Of a DNA stretch of 64,000 bases, positions 7,922 to 17,164 are shown piece after piece. Under the pieces are notes generated by a model. The model made no database searches and was not told the origin of the DNA. It saw only the letters and a program-made list of their open reading frames with translations. Each line of letters begins with the position of its first letter. Positions within the stretch are counted from its first letter, which is position 1. Made by a program: the position numbers and the translations under genes. The DNA is from an uncultured Prevotellaceae bacterium (GTDB taxonomy: Bacteria; Bacteroidota; Bacteroidia; Bacteroidales; Bacteroidaceae), in NCBI GenBank assembly GCA_900316445.1, contig ONCZ01000014.1, positions 1 through 64,000 of the forward strand, read 5' to 3'.

Positions 7922-8578
7922 ATGAATAAATTTAAGGCAGCTCTTTTTGACCTCGACGGCGTGGTGTTCGACACCGAGCCGCAGTACTCCGTGTTCTGGG
8001 GCGGCATCTGCCGTCAGTACCATCCGGAGCATCCTGGACTGGAGCACGAGATCAAAGGTCAGACGCTGACGCAGATCTACGACCGCTGGTTCTCGGGACC
8101 GTTGCTGGCCGAGCAGGAGAGCATCACCAGCCGGCTGAACGACTATGAGCAGCAGATGCGCTACGACTATATCGCGGGCTTCGAGGCCCTCATCGCCACG
8201 CTTCGCAGCCACGGTGTCAGGACGGCGGTGGTGACCAGTTCGAACATTCCCAAGATGGAGAGTGTCTATCGGTATCAGCCGGGGTTCAAAGTGCTCTTCG
8301 ACGCCATCCTGACATCGGAGGATTTTGACCGCAGCAAGCCTGATCCTGACTGTTATCAGAAGGCGGCACAACGGCTTGGGGCTCAGAGTGATGAGTGCAT
8401 TGTGTTCGAGGATAGTTTTAACGGCCTCCGTGCCGGTCGTGCGGCTAAGATGGCGGTGGTTGGACTGGCTACGACGAACGCTGAGGAAGCCATCCGTCCG
8501 CTGTCGGATATCCAGCTGAAAGACTATGAAGGGCTGACTTTCGACCGTCTGCAGACGCTGTTGTCGCAGGCGAAATAG
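7922..8578 (+). CDS. HAD-superfamily phosphatase / beta-phosphoglucomutase-like
   Basis: The four HAD motifs are visible: ALFDLDGVVFDTEP (nucleophile Asp), VVTSSNIPKM (motif II Ser/Thr), SKPDPDCYQKAAQRLG (motif III Lys) and VFEDSFNGLRAG (acidic motif IV). The helical cap after motif I fits subclass I phosphatases and beta-phosphoglucomutases. Substrate specificity cannot be inferred. It is followed 17 bp later by the MFS transporter gene, so the two are probably an operon. Confidence 0.88.
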   Translation: MNKFKAALFDLDGVVFDTEPQYSVFWGGICRQYHPEHPGLEHEIKGQTLTQIYDRWFSGPLLAEQESITSRLNDYEQQMRYDYIAGFEALIATLRSHGVRTAVVTSSNIPKMESVYRYQPGFKVLFDAILTSEDFDRSKPDPDCYQKAAQRLGAQSDECIVFEDSFNGLRAGRAAKMAVVGLATTNAEEAIRPLSDIQLKDYEGLTFDRLQTLLSQAK

Positions 8579-8595
8579 AGATTAAAGATGTAGTT

Positions 8596-9774
8596 ATGAA
8601 CGCTCAGAATACTTCCGTACATATCCGTCTGTGGCAGTATGAATTCTGGTTGCTGGCCATCTCAGAGTTCCTGCTGTCGATGTCGGTCTATATGCTCTTG
8701 CCGACGATGCCTATGTGGCTGCTCGGCGACCAGAATCTGAGTGGGGTGGAGGCCGGTATCGTGATGGGTGCCTTCGGGGCAGGACTGTTTGCTCTGGGTG
8801 CCTTCGTGAGCTACCTGATTGAACGTTATCGCCGTAACATCGTGTGTGTTGTGGCCATCGCGTCGGTGGCGGCCCTGTTGGCGCTGTTGTATTACCTCGA
8901 CAGCCTGCGCTATCAGTTTGTGGAGTTACCGGTGCTGATCCTGTTGCGCTTTGCGATGGGAGCAGCCTTTGGTATGTCGCAGATGGTGCTGTGCAGTACG
9001 CTGATCATCGATACCTGTGAGAGTTTCCAGCGCACGGAGGCTAACTTCGCCACGGGCTGGTTCGGGCGCATTGCCCTGGCCCTGGGACCGTTGGCGGGTC
9101 TGCTGTTGCTGAGATATACTGACTATTCGGTGGTCTTCCTCGCTGCGACGGGCTGTGCCGTAGCCAGTCTGGTGCTGGTGCTGATGGTGAACTTCCCATT
9201 CCGCATCCCGGAAGATGATGTGTCGTGCTTCTGTCTCGACCGCTTTTTCCTGCCTCACGGAACCGTCTTGTTTATGAACCTGCTGCTGGTCACGGTGGCG
9301 TTCGGCCTGCTGCTGTCGATGCAGTTGCCGGTACGCTTCTATGCGATGATGATGTGCGGGTTCCTGGGGGCGCTGCTGTGCTGGCGGTTCGTGTTTCGCG
9401 ATGCAGAGCTGAAGAGTGAGGTGGTCACGGGACTGATCCTCCTCGGGGCGGCACTGATCATGCTGATTACGCGGAGTACGCTGCCGGTCGTGAGTTATGC
9501 CGCACCGATGTTCTTCGGACTGGGTATGGGACTGATCGGCTCGCGGTTCCTGCTGTTTTTCATCAAACTGAGCCGGCACTGTAAGCGCGGCACGTCGCAG
9601 AGTACGTTTATGCTCGGGTGGGAGAGTGGCATCGCCCTCGGCATCGGACTGGGACTCGGCTGTTTCGAGGATGCTCCCCAGCCGCTGATGTTCACGTCGC
9701 TCTTCCTGACGGTCTTGGCCCTGGCCGCCTATCAGTTCACCCACGGCTGGTTTATGAAAAACAAAAATAGATAG
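8596..9774 (+). CDS. MFS transporter
   Basis: A 392-residue protein with about 12 hydrophobic segments and the loop pattern of the major facilitator superfamily, including GAFGAGLFALGAFVSYLIER after helix 2 (motif A region) and a second half that begins near residue 215. It would be an inner-membrane secondary transporter; the substrate is unknown. It follows the HAD gene closely. The gap to the convergent rho gene holds a repeat pair. Confidence 0.85.
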   Translation: MNAQNTSVHIRLWQYEFWLLAISEFLLSMSVYMLLPTMPMWLLGDQNLSGVEAGIVMGAFGAGLFALGAFVSYLIERYRRNIVCVVAIASVAALLALLYYLDSLRYQFVELPVLILLRFAMGAAFGMSQMVLCSTLIIDTCESFQRTEANFATGWFGRIALALGPLAGLLLLRYTDYSVVFLAATGCAVASLVLVLMVNFPFRIPEDDVSCFCLDRFFLPHGTVLFMNLLLVTVAFGLLLSMQLPVRFYAMMMCGFLGALLCWRFVFRDAELKSEVVTGLILLGAALIMLITRSTLPVVSYAAPMFFGLGMGLIGSRFLLFFIKLSRHCKRGTSQSTFMLGWESGIALGIGLGLGCFEDAPQPLMFTSLFLTVLALAAYQFTHGWFMKNKNR

Positions 9775-9798
9775 AAAAATAACAACGGAAATAATAAC

Positions 9799-9886
9799 AA
9801 CAACGGATTTCACGGATTAAACGGATTCTCCAGACTGTTAATTATCAGTATAGATATAATCCGTGAAATCCGTGAAATCCGTTGTT
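9799..9886. repeat. Inverted ACGGATTTCACGGATT repeat between MFS gene and rho
   Basis: The left arm AACAACGGATTTCACGGATT (9799-9818) is answered by TCCGTGAAATCCGTTGTT, with one extra CCGTGAAAT unit. It ends exactly at the rho stop codon (9887-9889). It could act as a bidirectional terminator stem for the convergent genes. Confidence 0.75.
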
Positions 9887-11797
9887 TTAACCATTCATCG
9901 ACATAAGGAACTCCTCGTTGTCGCGGGTGGTGACGAGGCGGTCGCGGATGGCGTTCATCGCCTCTACGGGGTTCATCTCGGCAATGAACTTGCGCATAAT
10001 CCACATACGGTTGAGCGTCGTCTCGTCGTGCAGCAGATCGTCGCGGCGTGTCGATGAGAGCACCAGGTCGATGGCCGGGAAGATACGCTTGTTGGAGAGT
10101 GAGCGGTTGAGCTGGATCTCGGAGTTACCCGTACCCTTGAACTCCTCGAAGATCACCTCGTCCATCTTCGAACCGGTATCCACGAGTGCGGTGGCGATGA
10201 TGGTGAGCGAACCGCCGCCTTCGATGTTACGGGCGGCACCGAAGAAGCGCTTGGGCTTCTGCAGGGCGTTGGAGTCGACACCACCGGTGAGCACCTTTCC
10301 GCTGGCCGGCGACACGGTGTTGTAGGCACGTGCCAGACGGGTGATGGAGTCGAGGAAGATGACCACGTCGTGACCGCACTCTACCATGCGCTTGGCCTTC
10401 TCGAGCACGATGCCGGCAATCTTCACGTGACGGTCGGCGGGCTCATCGAAGGTGGAGGCGATGACCTCGGCGTTGACAGTGCGGGCCATGTCGGTAACCT
10501 CCTCAGGACGCTCGTCGATGAGCAGCATCATGATGTAGGCCTCGGGGTGGTTGGCGGCAATGGCGTTGGCAATGTCCTTCATCAAGACGGTCTTACCGGT
10601 CTTGGGCTGGGCCACGATGAGGGCACGCTGACCTTTACCGATGGGCGAGAAGAGGTCGACGATACGCACGCTGGGGTTCGTCGTGGCCCTGTCGCCGCAG
10701 AGGGTGAACTTCTCCTCGGGGAAGAGCGGTGTCAGGTGCTCGAAAGCCACGCGGTCGCGCACCTCGGAGGGCTCACGGCCGTTGATGAACTTCACGCTGC
10801 ACATGGCAAAGTATTTCTCATTCTCATGGGGCGGACGGACGGTACACTCCACGACGTCGCCGGTCTTCAGACTGTATTTCTTGATCTGCTGGGGCGATAC
10901 GTACACATCGTCGGGCGACGAGAGGTAGTTGTAGTCTGAGCTGCGGAGGAAGCCGTAGCCGTCGGTGAGGCACTCCAGCACGCCATTGGCGGTGATGATC
11001 TCTTCGAAGTCGAACTTCGGACCACTTGCCTGGGTATTATAAACGGGCTCTGCCTCCTGGGCCTGATGGCCGGTGGGACGGTCGAACATATCGAGTGTGG
11101 GGATGGCACCGTTGTCCTCGATGGGGATGTCGATGATGGGGATGAAGTCGGTACCGTCGCCGGGATCGCCCATCCATACACCTTCGGCGTCGACCTCGTC
11201 GGTAGAGGGGTCTTCGCGGCGGGTGGCCATCTTCTCACGCAGTTTCTCGATGGCGTCGGCGGTGTCGGCATCCTCCTCGGGAGCGAAGTCGGTAGCCTCG
11301 GGAATGAAGTCGGCAGCCTCGGGCACGAACCCCTCTTCGGGCACTGACTCCAACGGCTGTTCGGCCTCGGCGGTCTCCTGTGCTGCCTGTGCAGCAGCCT
11401 CTTCGGCTTCTTTCTCAGCCTTCGTCTTACGTCCACGGCGCTTGGGAGCCTCCTCTGCGGGAGCTTTCTCCTCAGCAGGCTCTTCGGCGGCGGGCTGCAC
11501 GGGCAGGTCGCTGAACAGGGAGGGAGTCTCCTTCGGCTTCCTGCGGTTGCTCTTGCTGTCGAGGTTCTCGCCTTCCTGGCCTTTCACCGTATAGACCTTG
11601 CTGGTGTCCTTCTTGGCGATGCGTGTGCGTTTCCGTTTGGCAGGCTCACCGGAAGCAGCGCTCTCGGCAGCCTTGTCGATGATGGCATAGATGACATCAG
11701 ACAGCTCGCTGTTGGGCGTCACTGTAACGCCTAACTGTTCGGCAATACCCATCAATTCGGGTATCTCCATGGATTCTAATTCTTCTTTTGTATACAT
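9887..11797 (-). CDS. rho: Transcription termination factor Rho
   Basis: Rho is the hexameric RNA helicase that ends transcription. The N-terminal Rho_N helix bundle is at about residues 1-45 ([20 protein letters not shown]). An RNA-binding cold-shock fold follows near 260-330 ([20 protein letters not shown]), then the RecA-like ATPase with P-loop [11 protein letters not shown] near 397, [13 protein letters not shown] and [15 protein letters not shown]. At 636 residues it is longer than the E. coli protein, because an acidic, low-complexity stretch lies between about residues 50 and 250. Such long insertions are usual in Bacteroidota Rho. It has its own promoter, divergent from engB. Confidence 0.96.
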   Translation of the reverse strand: MYTKEELESMEIPELMGIAEQLGVTVTPNSELSDVIYAIIDKAAESAASGEPAKRKRTRIAKKDTSKVYTVKGQEGENLDSKSNRRKPKETPSLFSDLPVQPAAEEPAEEKAPAEEAPKRRGRKTKAEKEAEEAAAQAAQETAEAEQPLESVPEEGFVPEAADFIPEATDFAPEEDADTADAIEKLREKMATRREDPSTDEVDAEGVWMGDPGDGTDFIPIIDIPIEDNGAIPTLDMFDRPTGHQAQEAEPVYNTQASGPKFDFEEIITANGVLECLTDGYGFLRSSDYNYLSSPDDVYVSPQQIKKYSLKTGDVVECTVRPPHENEKYFAMCSVKFINGREPSEVRDRVAFEHLTPLFPEEKFTLCGDRATTNPSVRIVDLFSPIGKGQRALIVAQPKTGKTVLMKDIANAIAANHPEAYIMMLLIDERPEEVTDMARTVNAEVIASTFDEPADRHVKIAGIVLEKAKRMVECGHDVVIFLDSITRLARAYNTVSPASGKVLTGGVDSNALQKPKRFFGAARNIEGGGSLTIIATALVDTGSKMDEVIFEEFKGTGNSEIQLNRSLSNKRIFPAIDLVLSSTRRDDLLHDETTLNRMWIMRKFIAEMNPVEAMNAIRDRLVTTRDNEEFLMSMNG

Positions 11798-11883
11798 AAT
11801 ATGTGCAATAAATTCTGATTTGGAATTTAAGTTTGAGAGTAGGAAAGTGCTCGACGGACGTCAGCACAATTCTGAAAAACGGT

Positions 11884-11892
11884 GCAAAGTTA
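11884..11892 (-). promoter_or_regulatory. -7 promoter element for rho
   Basis: Minus-strand TAACTTTGC, followed by ACC. The inferred rho leader is about 80 nt. It lies back to back with the engB promoter, 44 bp away. Confidence 0.6.
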
Positions 11893-11935
11893 CGCATTAT
11901 TTCTTAAATCTCCAAACTTTTACCATTTTTTTTCG

Positions 11936-11944
11936 TACCTTTGC
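11936..11944 (+). promoter_or_regulatory. -7 promoter element for engB
   Basis: TACCTTTGC followed by ACCC. The ATG of engB is only 15-18 bp after the element, so the leader is about 10 nt. Confidence 0.65.
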
Positions 11945-11959
11945 ACCCAAAAATGATGA

Positions 11960-12568
11960 ATGATGGAAATTAAGAAAGCAGAATTCACCCTGAGTGCCCC
12001 GATGGAGTCGATGTGCCCGAAGGACAATAAACCCGAGTATGCGTTCATCGGCAGGTCGAATGTGGGCAAGTCGAGCCTGATCAATATGCTCACCAACAAC
12101 AAGAAACTGGCCAAGACGTCGGCCACGCCGGGAAAGACGTTGCTCATCAACCACTTTATTATTAATAATGAGTGGTATCTGGTCGACCTGCCCGGCTACG
12201 GCTTCGCGAAACGGTCGAAGAAGGAGGTGGCGAAACTCGAACAGATGATCAGCGGCTACATTCTCCAGCGCGAACAGCTGGTGAACGTGTTCCTGCTCAT
12301 CGATATCCGTCTCGAACCCCAGAAGATCGACCTGGAGTTCATCCAGTGGCTGGGTGACAGCAGCGTGCCTTTTGCCATCGTCTTCACCAAGGCCGACAAG
12401 CTGTCTGTCGCCAAGGCCCGCCAGAGCGTCGAGGACTATAAGAAGGTGCTTCTGGAGACGTGGGAGGAGCTGCCGCCCATCTTCGTCACCTCGGCCGAGA
12501 AACGCCAGGGCCGCGAGGAAGTGTTGGACTACATTGAACAGATCAATAAAGAAATAAAAGATAATTAG
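11960..12568 (+). CDS. engB: Ribosome biogenesis GTPase EngB (YsxC/YihA)
   Basis: A small Ras-like GTPase needed for late 50S subunit assembly. The motifs are G1 [10 protein letters not shown] at about residues 31-40, G2 around TPGKT, G3 [12 protein letters not shown]4 FTKADKL and G5 VTSAEK. The length of 202 residues is normal. ATG at 11960 or 11963 are equally possible. The next gene is the ABC-F ATPase after a repeat-filled gap. Confidence 0.95.
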   Translation: MMEIKKAEFTLSAPMESMCPKDNKPEYAFIGRSNVGKSSLINMLTNNKKLAKTSATPGKTLLINHFIINNEWYLVDLPGYGFAKRSKKEVAKLEQMISGYILQREQLVNVFLLIDIRLEPQKIDLEFIQWLGDSSVPFAIVFTKADKLSVAKARQSVEDYKKVLLETWEELPPIFVTSAEKRQGREEVLDYIEQINKEIKDN

Positions 12569-12643
12569 GCACGGATTACACGGCTCTCTTCAAGAGTCAC
12601 GGCTAAAAAATAAAAAGCCGTGTTAATCCGTGAAATCCGTGCC
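12568..12643. repeat. Inverted GGCACGGATTACACGGC repeat after engB
   Basis: Left arm GGCACGGATTACACGGC (12568-12584); right arm GCCGTGTTAATCCGTG plus an extra AAATCCGTG unit, ending GCC at 12643. It has the same family character as 9799-9886. It starts at the engB stop and ends just before the ABC-F start. Confidence 0.75.
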
Positions 12644-12654
12644 AAAAGAAAAAA

Positions 12655-14463
12655 ATGGCAAAGGACACTCCATACTTAGACGTGCAGCAGCTGACGAAGT
12701 CGTTCGGCTCGTTGGTACTGTTCCGCGACATCAGCTTCTCCATCGCCGAAGGGCAGAAGGTGGGACTGATCGCAAAGAACGGTACGGGCAAATCGACGCT
12801 GCTTTCCATCCTCTCCGGCGTGGAGGGCTACGACTCGGGAGACATCATCTTCCGTCGTGACCTGCGGGTGGGTATGCTCGAACAGTCGCCCGTCTTCGAT
12901 CCCGCCGAGAGTGTACTCGATGCCTGCTTCAATCATCAGGGAGATGAGGAGAAAGTGTTGAAAGCCAAGCAGATCCTCACCCAGCTGAAGATCCGCGACC
13001 TGCAGCAGCCGATGGGACAACTCTCTGGCGGACAGCAGAAGCGCGTGGCACTAGCCAATGTGCTCATCACCGAGCCCGACCTGCTGATCCTCGACGAGCC
13101 GACGAACCACCTCGACCTTGAGATGATCGAGTGGCTGGAGGGTTTCCTCAGCCGGGGCAATAAGACGCTGCTGATGGTCACCCACGACCGCTTTTTCCTC
13201 GACCGTGTCTGTTCCGTCATCCTCGAACTCGACGACCAGACCATCTATACCTATCGGGGCAACTACAGCTACTACCTCGAGAAGCGCCAGGAGCGTATCG
13301 ACAACCGCCGGGCAGAGATCGCCCGTGCCAACAACCTCTACCGCACGGAACTGGAGTGGATGCGACGCATGCCGCAGGCCCGTGGACATAAGGCCCGCTA
13401 CCGTGAGGAGGCGTTCTATGAGCTGGAGAAGGTGGCCAAGCAACGCATCGAGGAGCGGCAGATCCGTCTGAAGTCGCGCAATGTCTATATCGGCTCGAAG
13501 ATATTTGAGTGCCAGTATGTGTCGAAGGCTTTCGGCGACCATGTCATCCTGAAGGACTTCTATTATAACTTCTCCCGCTTCGAGAAGATGGGCATCGTGG
13601 GAAATAACGGTACGGGCAAGTCCACGTTTATCCGGCTGCTCCTCGGACTGATGGCGCCCGACAGCGGAAGATTCGACATCGGCGACACCGTGCGCTTCGG
13701 CTATTTCTCCCAGGAGGGACTGCAGTTCGACGAGCAGATGAAGGTGATCGACGTGGTGAAGGACATCGCCGAATATATCGACATGGGCGGTGGAAAGCAT
13801 CTGACCGCCTCACAATTCCTGCAGCATTTCCTCTTCACGCCCGAACAGCAGCATAACTACGTCTATAAGCTCAGTGGCGGCGAACGGCGGAAACTCTACC
13901 TCTGCACTGTGCTGATGAAGAACCCGAACTTCCTCGTGCTCGATGAGCCGACCAACGACCTCGATATCGTGACCCTTCAGATTCTGGAGGAGTATCTGCA
14001 GGATTTCCCCGGCTGCGTCATCGTCGTCAGCCACGACCGCTACTTTATGGATAAGGTGGTCGACCATCTGCTGGTGTTCAAGGGCGACGGCGTGATTAAT
14101 GACTTCCCCGGGAATTATACGCAGTACCGGATATGGTCGAGGAGTGAGGAGGGAGGAGCGTGGAGTGAGAATACTCCGAAGCAGGAGAAAAGCGAGAAGA
14201 AACAGCCTGCAGACACATCTCACTCCTCACTCCACACTCCTCCCTCTACGAAACGCAAGATGACTTACAAGGAGAAGCGCGAGTTTGAGCAGTTGGAACT
14301 TGACATCGCATCCCTTGAGGCCGAAAAGAAACGCATAGAAGAAGCTCTTTGTGGCGGTACCACCTCGGTGGAAGAGATTACCACGATGAGCAAGCGGCTG
14401 CCAATCCTCAATGACGAACTCGATGAGAAGTCCCTCCGCTGGCTCGAACTCAGTGAAATATAA
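12655..14463 (+). CDS. ABC-F family ATPase (ribosome-associated)
   Basis: It has two ABC ATPase domains without membrane segments. Domain 1 has P-loop [12 protein letters not shown] at about 37-48 and signature QLSGGQQKR. Domain 2 has P-loop [12 protein letters not shown] near 315 and signature KLSGGERRK. Both have LDEPTN Walker B motifs. A linker of about 80 residues with [17 protein letters not shown] joins them, as in the Uup/EttA/ABC-F class that acts on the ribosomal E site. A C-terminal coiled coil (about 540-600) is Uup-like. Residues about 498-535, just before the coiled coil, are encoded partly by GGAGTGAG-type repeats ([12 protein letters not shown] and [11 protein letters not shown]), an in-frame insertion. 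Confidence 0.9.
   Translation: MAKDTPYLDVQQLTKSFGSLVLFRDISFSIAEGQKVGLIAKNGTGKSTLLSILSGVEGYDSGDIIFRRDLRVGMLEQSPVFDPAESVLDACFNHQGDEEKVLKAKQILTQLKIRDLQQPMGQLSGGQQKRVALANVLITEPDLLILDEPTNHLDLEMIEWLEGFLSRGNKTLLMVTHDRFFLDRVCSVILELDDQTIYTYRGNYSYYLEKRQERIDNRRAEIARANNLYRTELEWMRRMPQARGHKARYREEAFYELEKVAKQRIEERQIRLKSRNVYIGSKIFECQYVSKAFGDHVILKDFYYNFSRFEKMGIVGNNGTGKSTFIRLLLGLMAPDSGRFDIGDTVRFGYFSQEGLQFDEQMKVIDVVKDIAEYIDMGGGKHLTASQFLQHFLFTPEQQHNYVYKLSGGERRKLYLCTVLMKNPNFLVLDEPTNDLDIVTLQILEEYLQDFPGCVIVVSHDRYFMDKVVDHLLVFKGDGVINDFPGNYTQYRIWSRSEEGGAWSENTPKQEKSEKKQPADTSHSSLHTPPSTKRKMTYKEKREFEQLELDIASLEAEKKRIEEALCGGTTSVEEITTMSKRLPILNDELDEKSLRWLELSEI
14140..14250. repeat. GAGTGAGGAGGGAG-type repeats inside the ABC-F gene
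   Basis: GAGGAGTGAGGAGGGAGGAG (near 14141-14160) is answered in inverted form by CTCACTCCTCACTCCACACT (near 14219-14238). Both arms are in frame within a linker. Confidence 0.7.
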
Positions 14464-14477
14464 GTTCAAAGTTTAAG

Positions 14478-15095
14478 ATGTTACAACAACAATATCCCTC
14501 ACAACTGTTAGAACGGGCGGTCGCGGAGTTCGCAAAGTTCCCCGGCATCGGCCGCAAGACCGCTTTGCGCCTCGTGCTCTGGCTCCTGCGTCAGGAGAAT
14601 AGTGAGGTGGAGCAGTTTGCCGAAGCCGTCAGCCGCCTGAAGCAGGAAGTCAAGTACTGTCATATCTGCCATAATATCAGCGACTCGGATACGTGTCCTA
14701 TCTGCGCAGATTCCCGTCGTGATGCCTCGGTGGTCTGTGTCGTCGAGAACATCCAGGACGTGATGGCCATCGAGAATACGCAACAGTTCCACGGCCTCTA
14801 CCATGTGCTGGGCGGCATCATCTCTCCCATGGACGGCATCGGACCTTCAGACATTGAGGTAGACTCGCTCGTCAGTCGTGTGGCGGAGGGAAATGTGCAG
14901 GAAGTGATCCTTGCCCTCAGTCCGACGATGGAGGGAGACACCACCAATTTCTATATTTACCGCAAGCTCGCTCCTACGGGCGTCAAGGTGAGCGTTATTG
15001 CCCGTGGTGTGGCTGTCGGTAACGAGTTGGAATATACCGACGAGGTCACCCTCGGCCGGTCTATTATGAACCGTACACTTTTTGAAGATAAATAA
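14478..15095 (+). CDS. recR: Recombination protein RecR
   Basis: RecR works with RecF/RecO to load RecA at gaps. The N-terminal HhH region has [12 protein letters not shown]. The four-cysteine zinc finger is [16 protein letters not shown] at about residues 59-74. The TOPRIM domain begins with [15 protein letters not shown] and includes [15 protein letters not shown]. The 205-residue length is normal. The start is preceded by AGTTCAAAG repeats that fill the 14-bp gap after the ABC-F gene. Confidence 0.95.
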   Translation: MLQQQYPSQLLERAVAEFAKFPGIGRKTALRLVLWLLRQENSEVEQFAEAVSRLKQEVKYCHICHNISDSDTCPICADSRRDASVVCVVENIQDVMAIENTQQFHGLYHVLGGIISPMDGIGPSDIEVDSLVSRVAEGNVQEVILALSPTMEGDTTNFYIYRKLAPTGVKVSVIARGVAVGNELEYTDEVTLGRSIMNRTLFEDK

Positions 15096-15105
15096 CACAT
15101 AAGAT

Positions 15106-15540
15106 ATGAAAGCAATCAGTCAAAAACTGACCGTCGTCTGCCTCCTGTTCCTGGCACTGTCCATCGCCATCGTAGTCCTCTACGAGACCGACACGCTCGC
15201 CTCCGGTTTGCTGGCCGACGACAAACAGTCGGAGTTTATCCTTACCTTCATCATGGAACTCCTGTCGCTGGGCGCCGCCTTCCTGGGGCTTCGTCTGTTC
15301 AAGTTCGCGTTAGTCCATAATGAACTCGTCGCCCGTCCGGAACATGCCATGTGGAAGTGGGGACTCATCCGTCTGCTCATCCTTGAGGTGCCAATGGTCG
15401 TTGACACCTTATTATATTATATATTTATGAACACCACGTTCGGCTACCTGGGCATCATGCTGTTGCTCTGCCTGCCGTTCATTTTTCCATCCAAGAGTCG
15501 CTGTGAAGATGAAACTGAGTATCATAATCGTCAGTTATAA
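15106..15540 (+). CDS. Four-helix membrane protein of unknown function
   Basis: A 144-residue protein with about four hydrophobic segments (residues 8-30, 43-68, 84-106 and 110-130) and a polar, charged tail. I do not recognise the family. It starts 10 bp after recR, and its end overlaps the next glycosyltransferase start by about 30 nt, so it is part of the same operon. An envelope role is only suggested by the following glycosyltransferase. Confidence 0.7.
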   Translation: MKAISQKLTVVCLLFLALSIAIVVLYETDTLASGLLADDKQSEFILTFIMELLSLGAAFLGLRLFKFALVHNELVARPEHAMWKWGLIRLLILEVPMVVDTLLYYIFMNTTFGYLGIMLLLCLPFIFPSKSRCEDETEYHNRQL

Positions 15541-16345
15541 CGTACGCAGTTACTTGGAGCAGTGTCTCCAGAGCGTGCAGAAAGCCCTCGAGGGCATCGA
15601 GGGGGAAGTGTGGGTGGTCGACAATAATTCACAGGATGACAGCGTCGACGTGCTACGTCGCGACTATCCATGGGTGCGGCTTATTGCCAATACCGAGAAT
15701 ATGGGCTTCGCCCGGGCCAACAACCTCGCCATCCGTCAATCGCAGTCAGACTATGTGCTGCTGCTTAATCCAGACACCGTCGTCGAGGAACCAACGCTTC
15801 GTGGAGTGCTTGACTTCATGGACGCTCATCCCGAAGCGGGTGGGGCAGGGGTGATGATGCATAATGAAGACGGAACCCTCGCTCCCGAGTCGAGACGCGG
15901 ACTACCTACGCCGTGGGTGGCTGGACTGAAGATGTTCGGCTTCACGAAGCGTTATTATATGAGTCATCTGCCTTGGGACCAGCCCGGACGTATCGACGTC
16001 ATCAGCGGTGCCTTCTGCTTCCTGCGCCGTAAGGCAATTGATCAGGTGGGGCTGCTCGACGAGGACTTCTTTATGTACGGTGAGGACATCGACTTGTCTT
16101 ACCGTCTGCTCAAGGGTGGCTGGCAGAACTGGTACCTGCCTTATGAGATCACTCATTTCAAAGGCAGGTCTACCCGGAAGACTGACTTCCGCTATGTCCA
16201 CATCTTCTATCAGGCCATGCTCATCTTCTTCCGAAAGCATTACAGCCACCTGAGCTTCCTTTATGCCATCCCCGTGAAGATGGCCATCTACTTCCGTGCG
16301 TTCATCGCACTCACCGACATCCTCCGTAAAAAACTCCACTTATGA
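15509..16345 (+). CDS. Glycosyltransferase family 2
   Basis: A GT2 fold is shown by LSIIIVSYNVRSYLEQCL, VVDNNSQDDSVD, ENMGFARANNLAIRQ, LLLNPDTVVE and the later FFMYGEDIDLSYRL. The last motif is typical of rhamnosyltransferase-like enzymes that build cell-surface polysaccharides. An in-frame GTG at 15503 would add two residues; ATG 15509 fits the usual GT2 start. The gene overlaps both neighbours, so translation is likely coupled. Confidence 0.88.
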   Translation: MKLSIIIVSYNVRSYLEQCLQSVQKALEGIEGEVWVVDNNSQDDSVDVLRRDYPWVRLIANTENMGFARANNLAIRQSQSDYVLLLNPDTVVEEPTLRGVLDFMDAHPEAGGAGVMMHNEDGTLAPESRRGLPTPWVAGLKMFGFTKRYYMSHLPWDQPGRIDVISGAFCFLRRKAIDQVGLLDEDFFMYGEDIDLSYRLLKGGWQNWYLPYEITHFKGRSTRKTDFRYVHIFYQAMLIFFRKHYSHLSFLYAIPVKMAIYFRAFIALTDILRKKLHL

Positions 16346-16842
16346 CAGTCAACTTAAGAGCCATCGAACCCGAAGACCTCGACCTGCTCTATCGCATCGA
16401 GAACGATGTCCGCCTCTGGAATGTCGGAACCTCAAACGTGCCCTATTCCCGTTATGTGCTCCACGATTATGTAGCTCATGTCACCAATGATATCTACACC
16501 GACCGTCAGGTGCGGATGATGATTGATAATGAAGAGGGAAAGACTGTCGGCATTGTTGACCTCGTCAACTTCGACCCTGCTAACCGACGTGCCGAGCTCG
16601 GTCTCATCATCCTTAACGACTTCCGCCGACAGGGTTATGCGATGGCCACACTTGAACAAATCCACGACTATGCCCGTCGCATCCTTCACCTGCATCAGAT
16701 CTATGTCTATATCGACGAGCGCAACGAGGCTTCACTCAGCCTCTTCCGTAAGGTGGACTATATAGAATCTGCACACATCCCCGATTGGCTTCTTGACGGA
16801 GAACAATATCACGATGCCCTGCTGTTTCAGCATGTATTATGA
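16342..16842 (+). CDS. GNAT family N-acetyltransferase
   Basis: A 166-residue protein of the RimJ/RimL-like GNAT group. It starts LRAIEPEDLDLLYRIEND, has GIVDLVNFDPANRRAELGLI in the central sheet, and the acetyl-CoA loop region LNDFRRQGYAMATLEQI. The tail YIDERNEASLSLFRKVDY is typical of the family. It probably acetylates a protein N-terminus, an antibiotic or a sugar amine; the substrate is unknown. It overlaps the glycosyltransferase stop by four bases (ATGA). Confidence 0.88.
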   Translation: MTVNLRAIEPEDLDLLYRIENDVRLWNVGTSNVPYSRYVLHDYVAHVTNDIYTDRQVRMMIDNEEGKTVGIVDLVNFDPANRRAELGLIILNDFRRQGYAMATLEQIHDYARRILHLHQIYVYIDERNEASLSLFRKVDYIESAHIPDWLLDGEQYHDALLFQHVL

Positions 16843-16905
16843 ATCTTTTTTCGGTCTGCAAGTAAAAAAAATCCGAAAATGTTTGCACAGTTCGGAATTT
16901 ATTAC

Positions 16906-16914
16906 TACCTTTGC
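16906..16914 (+). promoter_or_regulatory. Promoter of the tRNA-Asp pair
   Basis: TACCTTTGC at 16906-16914 with TTTG at 16882-16885, exactly 20 bp upstream. This is a complete Bacteroidota -33/-7 promoter. The first tRNA starts 28 bp later. Confidence 0.8.
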
Positions 16915-16941
16915 ACCCGCTTAACAAAAGCATTGGGCTTT

Positions 16942-17015
16942 GGTGCGTTAGTTCAGTAGGTTAGAATGCCTGCCTGTCACGCAGGAGGTCACGAGTTCGA
17001 ATCTCGTACGCACCG
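16942..17015 (+). tRNA. tRNA-Asp (GTC), first copy
   Basis: A 74-nt cloverleaf. The acceptor stem GGTGCGT pairs with ACGCACC and the discriminator is G. The anticodon stem CCTGC/GCAGG holds loop CTGTCAC with anticodon GTC. The T arm has GTTCGAATC. The CCA tail is not encoded. Confidence 0.97.
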
Positions 17016-17046
17016 CTCTTTTTCATTCATAGCGCATAAGTTTTTG

Positions 17047-17120
17047 GGTGCGTTAGTTCAGTAGGTTAGAATGCCTGCCTGTCACGCAGGAGGTCACGAG
17101 TTCGAATCTCGTACGCACCG
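17047..17120 (+). tRNA. tRNA-Asp (GTC), second copy
   Basis: Identical in all 74 positions to the copy at 16942-17015 and separated from it by 31 bp. Both are served by one promoter and one terminator. Confidence 0.97.
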
Positions 17121-17123
17121 CAC

Positions 17124-17156
17124 AAGCCCGCTCCTTTCAGGGGCGGGCTTGCTGTT
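17124..17156 (+). terminator. Terminator after the tRNA-Asp pair
   Basis: AAGCCCGCTCC pairs with GGGGCGGGCTT around TTTCA, followed by a GCTGTTTTATTT tail. It also separates the tRNAs from the convergent AddB-like gene. Confidence 0.75.
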
Positions 17157-17164
17157 TTATTTCA